From NCBI RefSeq assembly GCF_902498195.1, contig NZ_CABVIY010000008.1, positions 332,125-396,124 of the forward strand: a stretch of 64,000 nt of DNA, given 5' to 3'. The DNA comes from Pseudomonas fluorescens (GTDB taxonomy: Bacteria > Pseudomonadota > Gammaproteobacteria > Pseudomonadales > Pseudomonadaceae). The notes under the pieces are model-generated. The model worked only from the letters and a program-made list of their open reading frames with translations. It did not search any database and had not been told where the DNA came from. Numbering within the stretch: position 1 is the stretch's first letter; the number at the start of each line of letters is the position of its first letter. The translations under genes and the position numbers were made by a program. Below, in pieces: positions 44,219-51,224 of the stretch.

Positions 44219-45220
44219 ATGAAACGACTGTCCGATATCAAGTTCTCGACCCTGGATCTGGTGCCCGTGCGGGAAAACGGCAGCGCGGCCCAATCGTTGC
44301 GCAACTCGCTGGATCTGGCGCAACACGTCGAGAAATTCGGCTATAACCGGTTCTGGGTCGCCGAGCACCACAACATGGACGGCATTGCCAGTTCCGCGAC
44401 CTCGGTGCTGCTGGGTTATCTGGCCGGTGGCACGTCGACTATCCGCGTGGGTTCGGGCGGGGTCATGTTGCCCAACCACGCGCCGCTGGTGATCGCCGAA
44501 CAGTTCGGCACCCTTGAGAGCCTGTATCCGGGTCGCATCGACCTGGGGCTCGGACGTGCCCCGGGTTCCGATCAGCTGACCGCCCGAGCACTGCGCCGTG
44601 AGCGCTCCGGTAGCGCCGACGACTTCCCCGAAGATGTGGCGGAGCTCGTGCGCTACCTGGGCCCGCGCACCCCGGACCAGCGCATCATCGCGATGCCGGG
44701 CACCGGCACGAATGTACCGGTGTGGTTGCTGGGCTCAAGCCTGTTCAGCGCGCAACTGGCAGGCGAACGCGGTTTGCCTTACGCCTTCGCCTCCCATTTC
44801 GCACCGCGATACATGCACGAGGCGATTCGCGTCTACCGCAATCACTTCAAGCCTTCGGCGGTGCTGGACAAGCCTTACGTGATGCTCGGCGTACCGTTGG
44901 TGGCTGCCGACACCGATGAACAGGCCGACTATCTGGCGACTTCGGTGTTCCAGCGCATTCTGGCGCTGATGCGCGGCCAGAGTCTGGTGCAACGCCCGCC
45001 GGTGAAAACCATGGATGGCCTGTGGCTGCCCCATGAGAGGGAAGCCGTGAGTGATTTCCTGGGCCTGGCAATGATCGGCAGCCCGCAGAAAATCCGCGCC
45101 AGGCTGGATGTGCTGATCGAACAGACCCAGGCCGATGAGCTGATTTTTACCTGCGACCTGTACGAGCATGCGGATCGCCTGCACTCCTATGAGCTGCTGG
45201 CGCAAGTCATGAAAGGCTGA
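44219..45220 (+). CDS. LLM-class (luciferase-like) flavin-dependent oxidoreductase
   Basis: The 333-aa TIM-barrel protein of the bacterial luciferase-like family has motifs NRFWVAEHHNMDGIASS (FMN pocket), GSGGVMLPNHAPL, LGLGRAPGSDQ and YAFASHFAPRYM. It probably uses FMNH2 and O2, or reduces a substrate with F420/FMN-type chemistry; the substrate is unknown. ATG 44219 follows GGAGAAGCAG; upstream in-frame codons lack similarity. It is divergent from osmC and followed by a family-2 repeat. Confidence 0.87.
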   Translation: MKRLSDIKFSTLDLVPVRENGSAAQSLRNSLDLAQHVEKFGYNRFWVAEHHNMDGIASSATSVLLGYLAGGTSTIRVGSGGVMLPNHAPLVIAEQFGTLESLYPGRIDLGLGRAPGSDQLTARALRRERSGSADDFPEDVAELVRYLGPRTPDQRIIAMPGTGTNVPVWLLGSSLFSAQLAGERGLPYAFASHFAPRYMHEAIRVYRNHFKPSAVLDKPYVMLGVPLVAADTDEQADYLATSVFQRILALMRGQSLVQRPPVKTMDGLWLPHEREAVSDFLGLAMIGSPQKIRARLDVLIEQTQADELIFTCDLYEHADRLHSYELLAQVMKG

Positions 45221-45235
45221 TTGCGCACCAACAAT

Positions 45236-45335
45236 TGTAGGAGCGAGCTTGCTCGCGATGAACCTGAGACCTCCGCGGGGTATCAGGCTGCCGCGTTATC
45301 GTTGGCGTCCATCGCGAGCAGGGCTAGCTCCTACA
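45236..45335. repeat. REP pair, family 2 (GGAGCGAGC type)
   Basis: TGTAGGAGCGAGCTTGCTCG with inner GCGATG pairs with CCATCGCGAGCAGGGCTAGC...TCCTACA, where the right arm has a few mismatches. It lies between the convergent LLM and DUF1161 genes. Confidence 0.85.
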
Positions 45336-45347
45336 GGGATTTAATGT

Positions 45348-45569
45348 TTAGCGCTTGTAGACGATTTCCTTGGTGCCTTTCTCACAGGTGCCGACGACTT
45401 GTCCGCCAGACGCACTACCTTTATCGACAATTTCCAGCGAATAATTGGAAACGCCCTTGGCATCAAGCTTTGCTGCGATCTCGGCTTTCAGCTCTTCACA
45501 GGATTTGCCCTCGGCAAAGGCTGTCCCCGCCAGGCTCAACAGACCTACAGCCAAAATAAACTTCTTCAT
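45348..45569 (-). CDS. DUF1161 family small secreted protein (copy 2)
   Basis: The 73-aa precursor has a signal peptide (cut near AFAEG). The same two-cysteine core as copy 1 is seen (CEELKAEIAAKLDAKGV and VVGTCEKGTKEIVY). About half of residues match copy 1 by eye, so the two are paralogs 2 kb apart. ATG 45569 gives the usual MKKF start; ATG 45578 is possible. Function unknown. Confidence 0.85.
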   Translation of the reverse strand: MKKFILAVGLLSLAGTAFAEGKSCEELKAEIAAKLDAKGVSNYSLEIVDKGSASGGQVVGTCEKGTKEIVYKR

Positions 45570-45691
45570 CAGTCGCATTCTCTGGTCGGATCAAAGGGGG
45601 CATCCAGCCTTCAGCCGGATTCACTCATTCGGCGCCTTGCCATTCCCTATGGCACTCGGCCAGCGCGCAAGTTCAGAAGGCTAGACCAACG

Positions 45692-45907
45692 TCAGCTGCT
45701 GGCGATCCGGAACCCGACCTTGAGCGTCACCTGGAAGTGCGCCGCCTTGCCGTCCTTGATGTGCCCACGGGTTTCGGTCACTTCAAACCATTCCATGTAC
45801 TTGAGACTTTTACTGGCTTCGGCCAGTGCGTTATTGATCGCGTCTTCAATGCTGCTGGTGGACGAACCCACCAGTTCGACTTTCTTGTAGGTGTGATGGT
45901 CAGTCAT
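45692..45907 (-). CDS. Dodecin (flavin-storage protein)
   Basis: The 71-aa protein has the dodecin signature: VELVGSS near the start, a single helix (SIEDAINNALAEASKSL), then MEWFEVTETRGHI with the flavin-stacking Trp and a last strand QVTLKVGF. Twelve copies form a hollow sphere that binds FMN or other flavins. The flavin oxidoreductase gene lies 470 bp away, so proximity may reflect a common need for flavin, but this is inference. Confidence 0.93.
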   Translation of the reverse strand: MTDHHTYKKVELVGSSTSSIEDAINNALAEASKSLKYMEWFEVTETRGHIKDGKAAHFQVTLKVGFRIASS

Positions 45908-46063
45908 GGCGTTCTCCTTAGGGTGTGAAATACAGCCTAGCAGTGATTTTCTGTCTTACTTCTGTCGATCGTCCGCCATGGAAATTCACTTTTTCTGCAC
46001 TTTCTCCAACCCCTGAAGTCCCAACCAACACACGTCACTCATCACCCTTGCAGGAGAGTCACC

Positions 46064-46390
46064 ATGGCCAACAGCTCATTACGTAAAGCCTCGTTGCAAA
46101 GCATGGAAGCGGAGATCGAGAGTCTGCTCAAGTCCCTGGAGAATCTGAAAGATGACGCCTCGGACGAGTCGCGCAAGACGCTCAAGGTGCTCAAAGGCAA
46201 TGCCGAGAATGCGCTGAAACATTCGCGTCACCTGCTCTCGGATGCTTATGAGGAAGTGAAAGTGAAAACCCGGGAAACCGGGATCGCCACACGGGACTAC
46301 GCCCAGGAGCACCCTTGGACGACAGCCGGGGTCGCGGTAGGCGCATTGGGCCTGCTGGCGGCTTACCTGCTGTTCAAGCGCGGTGACTGA
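46064..46390 (+). CDS. DUF883/ElaB-YqjD family ribosome-associated membrane protein
   Basis: The 108-aa protein has a long charged amphipathic N-terminal helix (about residues 8-75) and one C-terminal TM helix (TTAGVAVGALGLLAAYLLF). In E. coli, ElaB and YqjD are tail-anchored inner-membrane proteins that bind ribosomes in stationary phase under RpoS. RBS AGGAG is optimal. The last 28 nt overlap the convergent trpI 3' end. Confidence 0.9.
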   Translation: MANSSLRKASLQSMEAEIESLLKSLENLKDDASDESRKTLKVLKGNAENALKHSRHLLSDAYEEVKVKTRETGIATRDYAQEHPWTTAGVAVGALGLLAAYLLFKRGD

Positions 46391-47280
46391 TCCGACTGAC
46401 GCAGCTCGTTTTTGAGCCATTGCGCCAGCTGCCGGGCGCGCCCGTCCGCGGCGCGCTTGGGTAGCCACAAGGCCAGTTGCGCCGGGGTTTCGCTGAAACC
46501 CCAAGGCGCGACCAGGCGACCGGCCTTCAAGTCCTCGGTCACCAGCGGCTCCGGGGCAATGGCCACGCCCAGCCCGGCCACCGCCGCTTCCAGCAAGTAA
46601 TACAAATGCTCGAAACCCTGCCCGTACTTCAACGCCTTGGCGTCGAGGCCACTTTGCTGCGCCCAGCTGGGCCAGGCTTGTGGACGAGAGGTGGTGTGCA
46701 GCACTGACTCATTGAGCAGGGCCGTGGCTGGCGCGCCTTTGAGCCTGTCGTAGCCAACGAACCGAGGGCTCATCACCGGGCCGATCCGTTCGCTGCTGAG
46801 TTCGAACACCTGCATGTCCGCCGGCCAGGGTGGTTCGGCAAACACCAGCAAGGCGTCCAGGCCGGGGCGTCGGGGATCGAGATCGCCTTCTCCAGCGGAC
46901 AGGTGCAGGCGCAGGTCCGGCAAATCGGCATTCAGCCGTCCCAGGCGCGGAATGAACCAGCGCGCCAGCAGGCTGCCCGAACAGCCCAGCACAAAAGGCG
47001 CATCGGCCGTGCTCTGGGTCAGTTCGGCACAGACCGTGCGCAGGCGCTCGAAGGCTTCGGCGCTGGCGTCGCGCAAACGCAGGCCGGCATCTGTGAGTTT
47101 CAGGCCGCGACCTTCCTTGACGAACAGGCTGACGCCGAGGTGTTCTTCAAGCACCTTCAGTTGTCGGCTCACCGCACCGTGGGTAACGTGCAGCTGTTCG
47201 GCGGCCTGACTGACGCTGTTCAGGCGGGCAGTGGCTTCGAAGGCGCGCAAGGCATTGAGCGGTGGCAGTTCATGGCTCAT
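46363..47280 (-). CDS. trpI: LysR-type activator of trpBA, TrpI
   Basis: The 305-aa LysR-type regulator has a helix-turn-helix AAEQLHVTHGAVSRQL at about residues 20-37 and an effector domain from about residue 90. TrpI binds the trpI-trpBA region and, with indoleglycerol phosphate, activates trpBA. The symbol rests on its divergent position next to trpB, unique to fluorescent pseudomonads and relatives. Its 3' end overlaps the DUF883 gene. Confidence 0.93.
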   Translation of the reverse strand: MSHELPPLNALRAFEATARLNSVSQAAEQLHVTHGAVSRQLKVLEEHLGVSLFVKEGRGLKLTDAGLRLRDASAEAFERLRTVCAELTQSTADAPFVLGCSGSLLARWFIPRLGRLNADLPDLRLHLSAGEGDLDPRRPGLDALLVFAEPPWPADMQVFELSSERIGPVMSPRFVGYDRLKGAPATALLNESVLHTTSRPQAWPSWAQQSGLDAKALKYGQGFEHLYYLLEAAVAGLGVAIAPEPLVTEDLKAGRLVAPWGFSETPAQLALWLPKRAADGRARQLAQWLKNELRQSDQSPRLNSR

Positions 47281-47392
47281 GAGATCTGTGAGTTTTCCTG
47301 ACAGGTTGTGGCGATCTTATCGGTTTTCAGGAGGCAGTGTCAGGGGTAGAGTGAAGCCCATTGTCATATCACGCATTCAATTGGAGCGCCCC
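47281..47392. promoter_or_regulatory. trpI-trpBA divergent control region
   Basis: This 112-bp gap must hold both promoters and TrpI sites. A TGTGAGTTTTCCTGACAGG stretch next to the trpI start resembles LysR-type half sites (T-N11-A pattern) and the site I region known in P. aeruginosa. Exact boxes were not defined. Confidence 0.5.
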
Positions 47393-48613
47393 ATGACCCA
47401 GACTAATCTGCGCAACGGTCCTGACGCCAACGGCCTGTTTGGCGCGTTCGGCGGCCGTTACGTCGCTGAAACCCTGATGCCCCTGATCCTCGATCTGGCC
47501 CGCGAATACGAAGCGGCCAAGGAAGATCCGGCATTCAAGGAAGAATTGGCCTACTTCCAGCGCGACTACGTCGGTCGTCCAAGCCCGCTCTACTTCGCCG
47601 AGCGCCTGACCGAGTTCTGCGGCGGCGCGAAGATTTATCTCAAGCGTGAAGAGCTGAACCACACCGGCGCGCACAAGATCAACAACTGCATCGGCCAGAT
47701 CCTGCTGGCGCGGCGCATGGGCAAGAAACGCATCATCGCCGAGACCGGCGCCGGCATGCACGGCGTGGCGACCGCCACCGTGGCCGCGCGTTTTGGCCTG
47801 GACTGCGTGATCTACATGGGCACCACGGACATCGAACGCCAGCAGGCCAACGTGTTCCGCATGAAGTTGCTCGGCGCTGAAGTGATTCCAGTTGTTGCCG
47901 GCACCGGCACCCTAAAGGATGCGATGAACGAAGCCCTGCGTGACTGGGTGACCAACGTCGACAGCACCTTCTACCTGATCGGCACCGTGGCCGGCCCGCA
48001 CCCTTATCCGGCGATGGTCCGCGACTTCCAGGCCGTCATCGGCAAGGAAACCCGCGACCAGCTGCAAGCCCAGGAAGGCCGCCTGCCAGACAGCCTGGTG
48101 GCGTGCATCGGTGGCGGTTCCAACGCCATGGGCTTGTTCCACCCGTTCCTCGACGACAAGAGCGTCGAAATCATCGGCGTTGAAGCCGCCGGCTACGGCA
48201 TCGAAACCGGCAAGCACGCCGCCAGCCTCAACGGTGGCGTTCCAGGCGTGCTGCACGGCAACCGAACCTTCCTGTTGCAGGACGAGGATGGCCAGATCAT
48301 CGACGCCCACTCGATTTCCGCTGGCCTGGACTACCCGGGCATTGGCCCGGAACACGCCTGGTTGCACGACATCGGCCGCGTCCAGTACACCTCGGTGACC
48401 GACGACGAAGCCCTCGATGCGTTCCACAAATGCTGCCGCCTGGAAGGGATCATTCCTGCCCTGGAAAGCGCCCATGCCCTGGCCGAAGTGTTCAAGCGCG
48501 CACCGACCCTGCCGAAAGATCACCTGATGGTGGTCAACCTGTCGGGTCGCGGGGACAAAGACATGCAGACCGTGATGCACCACATGGAACAATCAAAGCA
48601 GGAGAAACACTGA
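47393..48613 (+). CDS. trpB: Tryptophan synthase beta subunit
   Basis: The 406-aa PLP enzyme has the Schiff-base Lys in HKINNCIGQ and the phosphate-binding loop GGGSNAMG. It condenses indole and serine to tryptophan. The true start is ATG 47393 (MTQTNLRNGPD); the frame upstream runs into the trpI region. The stop overlaps the trpA ATG (TGATG). Confidence 0.97.
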   Translation: MTQTNLRNGPDANGLFGAFGGRYVAETLMPLILDLAREYEAAKEDPAFKEELAYFQRDYVGRPSPLYFAERLTEFCGGAKIYLKREELNHTGAHKINNCIGQILLARRMGKKRIIAETGAGMHGVATATVAARFGLDCVIYMGTTDIERQQANVFRMKLLGAEVIPVVAGTGTLKDAMNEALRDWVTNVDSTFYLIGTVAGPHPYPAMVRDFQAVIGKETRDQLQAQEGRLPDSLVACIGGGSNAMGLFHPFLDDKSVEIIGVEAAGYGIETGKHAASLNGGVPGVLHGNRTFLLQDEDGQIIDAHSISAGLDYPGIGPEHAWLHDIGRVQYTSVTDDEALDAFHKCCRLEGIIPALESAHALAEVFKRAPTLPKDHLMVVNLSGRGDKDMQTVMHHMEQSKQEKH

Positions 48614-49425
48614 TGAGCCGCCTGCAAACCCGTTTTGCCGAACTCAAGGAACAGAATCGCGCTGCCCTGGTGACCTTCGTCACTGCTGGCGACCCGGACT
48701 ACGACACTTCCCTGGCGATCCTCAAAGGCTTGCCAGCCGCTGGCGCCGACGTGATCGAACTGGGCATGCCCTTCACCGATCCGATGGCAGACGGCCCGGC
48801 GATCCAGCTCGCCAACATTCGAGCGCTGGCCGCCAAGCAGAACCTGGCCAAAACCCTGGAAATGGTGCGTGAGTTCCGCAAGGACAACAACCAAACGCCG
48901 CTGGTGCTGATGGGCTACTTCAACCCGATCCACAAGTACGGCGTACCGCGTTTCATCACCGATGCCAAAGCGGCCGGTGTGGATGGCCTGATCGTGGTGG
49001 ACGTGCCGCCCGAGCATAACGGCGAACTCTGCGACCCGGCTCAGGCGGCAGGCATCGACTTCATCCGCCTGACCACCCCGACCACCGACGATGTGCGCCT
49101 GCCGACCGTGCTCAACGGCAGCTCCGGTTTCGTCTATTACGTGTCCGTCGCCGGTGTGACCGGTGCTGGCGCGGCAACGCTGGAACACGTCGAAGAAGCG
49201 GTCGCTCGCCTGCGTCGTCATACCGACCTGCCAATCAGCATCGGTTTCGGCATTCGCACACCGGAGCAAGCGGCCTCCATCGCACGCCTGGCGGACGGTG
49301 TGGTGGTGGGGTCGGCACTGATCGACCACATCGCCAATGCCACCACGCCGGAACAGGCCATCGACGGTGTCCTGAGCCTTTGCTCGGCCCTGGCCGACGG
49401 CGTGCGTAAGGCCCGCGTCAGCTGA
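48613..49425 (+). CDS. trpA: Tryptophan synthase alpha subunit
   Basis: The 270-aa TIM barrel has catalytic Glu in VIELGMPFTDPMADGP (with Asp60-equivalent) and phosphate-binding GIRTPEQAA. It cleaves indoleglycerol phosphate to indole and glyceraldehyde 3-phosphate and channels indole to TrpB. It is translationally coupled to trpB, and a strong terminator follows. Confidence 0.97.
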   Translation: MSRLQTRFAELKEQNRAALVTFVTAGDPDYDTSLAILKGLPAAGADVIELGMPFTDPMADGPAIQLANIRALAAKQNLAKTLEMVREFRKDNNQTPLVLMGYFNPIHKYGVPRFITDAKAAGVDGLIVVDVPPEHNGELCDPAQAAGIDFIRLTTPTTDDVRLPTVLNGSSGFVYYVSVAGVTGAGAATLEHVEEAVARLRRHTDLPISIGFGIRTPEQAASIARLADGVVVGSALIDHIANATTPEQAIDGVLSLCSALADGVRKARVS

Positions 49426-49487
49426 AGGTAAAGTTCCTGATACAGAGGAATTAGAGCCTCCCGGCACAGACTAACCAGCAAGACCGA

Positions 49488-49519
49488 GGGCTTCAGGACT
49501 ACGTTCTGAAGCCCTTTTT
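49488..49519 (+). terminator. Intrinsic terminator of trpBA
   Basis: GGGCTTCAG pairs with CTGAAGCCC around GACTACGTT and is followed by five T. A clear Rho-independent terminator after trpA. Confidence 0.93.
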
Positions 49520-49546
49520 GCTGTGTGCGTGGTGAGGAAAGCCCTA

Positions 49547-49990
49547 ATGAAAATGCCGAAACGTCTGATTGCCAGCCTGGGCGTACTGATGCTCAGCGCG
49601 ACCCCGTTGCTGAATGCCAGCGCCGACCCGCGCGACGATCACGACCACGGCGGCCCGCAACAGGGCCATTACGACAGCCGTGGTGACGATCACCGTGGCG
49701 GGCAGGACAATCGTCGCGGTGGCCCGCCGCCACGGGATTTTGGTCCGGTGCGCCAGACCATCCACGATCACCGCGATTATTTCGTGCGCGGCGCACCGCC
49801 ACCGCCGGGCGTTCATCTGGTCCGGGGTCGGCCTTTGCCCCATGGTTACTACGGTGAACGCCTGGATAATCGTGCGCTGGGTCGGCTGCCGTATTACCCG
49901 GGTTATGAATGGCGCCGGGCGGGCGGGGATATTGTGCTGATTGCAGTGGGGAGCGGGATTGTTTATGAGGTGCTGGAAGGGGTTTTGTAG
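49547..49990 (+). CDS. RcnB/CigR-like secreted low-complexity protein
   Basis: The 147-aa precursor has a signal peptide (about residues 1-24, cut near NASAD). A long Asp/His/Arg/Gly-rich stretch (DDHDHGGP, DHRGGQDNRRGG) is followed by a folded C terminus with YRPLPHGYY-like and LPYYPGYEWRRAGGDIVLI sequence typical of the RcnB/CigR family. RcnB binds metal for nickel/cobalt homeostasis and CigR restrains virulence in Salmonella; which applies here is unclear. RBS GAGGAAA supports ATG 49547. Confidence 0.75.
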   Translation: MKMPKRLIASLGVLMLSATPLLNASADPRDDHDHGGPQQGHYDSRGDDHRGGQDNRRGGPPPRDFGPVRQTIHDHRDYFVRGAPPPPGVHLVRGRPLPHGYYGERLDNRALGRLPYYPGYEWRRAGGDIVLIAVGSGIVYEVLEGVL

Positions 49991-50076
49991 TCGGTAGGAA
50001 AATGACCAGCGGAATGCTTACACGAATCGATTGCTGGATGTGATACGGGCTTGGACTACGGATACATAATCAAAAA

Positions 50077-50110
50077 GGGCACCCCAACCAAAGTTGGGTG
50101 CCCATTTTTT
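50077..50110. terminator. Strong hairpin terminator
   Basis: GGGCACCCCAAC pairs with GTTGGGTGCCC (CAAA loop) and is followed by six T on the plus strand and preceded by A5. It lies between the convergent RcnB-like gene and the membrane-protein gene at 50126 and can terminate both. Confidence 0.92.
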
Positions 50111-50125
50111 GTGGCTATTACCTGA

Positions 50126-50506
50126 TTACTTCCACATTGCTATCAAGCCCAAAGTCATTATGCCGGCTAACGCGGTTAGCAGTGCCCATTGCAACGCAAC
50201 TAACTTACGCCTGAGGTCCCTGGGGAAATTTTCAAGATCCTCAGCACTGACGATGCCGTATTTGAGGAAAAAGCGAGGGAACGTGACAACGCTGGATATT
50301 GAGTAAACCAACCGGGTTTTGCCCCTGAGCCCTTTGTCTATACGTGCCGGGACAGTTATGAGTGAAGAACTGTTTTTGAAGTGCTCCGACAGGACATCTC
50401 CCTTGGTGTAACCCATATAAATAGCAACCCCAAAAACAACAAGGGCGTCACCAAAAACCAATAGGCCTGACGCCACGGAGAGTGCGTCTGCAAAGCTGAT
50501 GTTCAT
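50126..50506 (-). CDS. Small membrane protein downstream of PAAR gene
   Basis: The 126-aa protein has two clear hydrophobic segments: about residues 9-32 (SGLLVFGDALVVFGVAIYMG) and about 102-124 (WALLTALAGIMTLGLIAMW). A charged cytoplasmic or periplasmic middle contains KGLRGKTRLVYSI and DLENFPRDLRRK. I recognise no domain. Its ATG overlaps by 4 nt the stop codon of the alternative (+1) frame of the PAAR gene, so the two were a coupled pair. G+C is lower than in neighbouring core genes. An immunity-like or adaptor role next to a T6SS PAAR protein is possible, but unproven. Confidence 0.65.
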   Translation of the reverse strand: MNISFADALSVASGLLVFGDALVVFGVAIYMGYTKGDVLSEHFKNSSSLITVPARIDKGLRGKTRLVYSISSVVTFPRFFLKYGIVSAEDLENFPRDLRRKLVALQWALLTALAGIMTLGLIAMWK

Positions 50507-50643
50507 TGAGTGGCCTCAAAGATTCGCTCGCCTATTTCTTCACCAGCAGCGGCCCCAATAAAGTTCGCAGAAAAAGAGCCCGCACCCACAACAACGATAC
50601 TGCAAGCCAGCAACCCCCAGCCGGCAGTTTGTACTACGGCTGG
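50503..50643 (-). pseudogene. C-terminal membrane part of the PAAR gene in the shifted frame
   Basis: In the +1 frame relative to the PAAR domain the DNA encodes about 46 residues with sense: NPAVVQTAGWGLLACSIVVV, then AGSFSANFIGAAAGEEIGE and RIFEATQ. This reads as a small Gly/Ala-rich hydrophobic hairpin. Its stop TGA (50505-50503) overlaps the ATG of the membrane gene at 50506. The 4-nt coupling implies this was the original reading frame of the PAAR gene's 3' end. Confidence 0.7.
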
Positions 50644-50917
50644 ATTCGTAAGAAGCTGTGAAAAGTGTGGGGATCAGTCCAGCTTTGCAGGGACAACTGC
50701 TGACACTGTCCAGCGAGCCCGCGACCAATCTTCCGTGGCTATTGATGTAAGAAACACCGCCCTCGATGACATAGGATTTGTGGTCTTTGCCACAGGTGAC
50801 CCGATCCCCGACACGAGCATGGGCGAAGCCGAACATCATGACACGCGTATCGGCTTCCTTGACTTCGCCACCGCAGGTGGTCTTGTCACCCAGTCGAATG
50901 AAGTGTCCTTTAGCCAT
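50540..50917 (-). CDS. PAAR-domain protein (T6SS spike tip), apparently frameshifted
   Basis: The 125-aa frame begins with a clear PAAR domain (MAKGHFIRLGDKTTCGG, about residues 1-90), which normally caps the VgrG spike of a type VI secretion system. After FTASYES the frame degrades to Cys-rich sequence without sense. The +1 frame from about 50635 onwards instead reads NPAVVQTAGWGLLACS and a glycine-rich membrane hairpin ending GERIFEATQ, then a stop that overlaps the next gene. So an indel probably broke a PAAR-TM gene. RBS AGGGAG precedes ATG 50917. No other T6SS gene is in the window. Confidence 0.75.
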   Translation of the reverse strand: MAKGHFIRLGDKTTCGGEVKEADTRVMMFGFAHARVGDRVTCGKDHKSYVIEGGVSYINSHGRLVAGSLDSVSSCPCKAGLIPTLFTASYESSRSTNCRLGVAGLQYRCCGCGLFFCELYWGRCW

Positions 50918-51224
50918 TATTTGAACTCCCTGTCGATTCGCGCTCCAGGCGTGGGCGCGCCGATGTGCTGCACAGACTCAGGATGAGTCGTGCCTGCGCA
51001 ACCTACCGGGGTAGAAGCGGACTTCAAGACAAGTAAGATCGAATCGGACGCGTCCTACATGTGGTTCGGAAAGTGAGAAGGGATCTGTTTTGATTTTTTT
51101 CACGCATCTGTATTTTTGGCACCTTGGCTTGGCCAAAGAAAAACCCCGATCGGTGGCGACACTCGTCGGGGTTTTCTATCTCGCTGATCAACTGGCTCGG
51201 CTGTGTTGCCTGGCCATTTTGCGA
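50918..51224. other. Intergenic region upstream of PAAR gene
   Basis: This 307-bp gap contains the DUF4105 terminator at 51139-51175 and the promoter region of the minus-strand PAAR gene, whose RBS is at about 50926-50931. I see no further coding frame or RNA gene. Confidence 0.5.
51139..51175 (-). terminator. Intrinsic terminator of the DUF2388-DUF4105 operon
   Basis: AAAACCCCGA pairs with TCGGGGTTTT around a 16-nt loop. On the minus strand it follows the DUF4105 stop by about 50 nt. The run of T on both sides allows bidirectional action. Confidence 0.85.

Noticed and set aside
13479..45335. CRISPR array suspected from repeated 20-25 nt units
   Set aside because: The repeats are inverted pairs at scattered places, not regularly spaced direct repeats, and no cas gene is nearby. 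They are REP elements.
50510..50986. 158-codon plus-strand frame opposite the PAAR gene
   Set aside because: It lies over a clear PAAR domain and its own translation has no domain. It is a shadow of the minus-strand pair.
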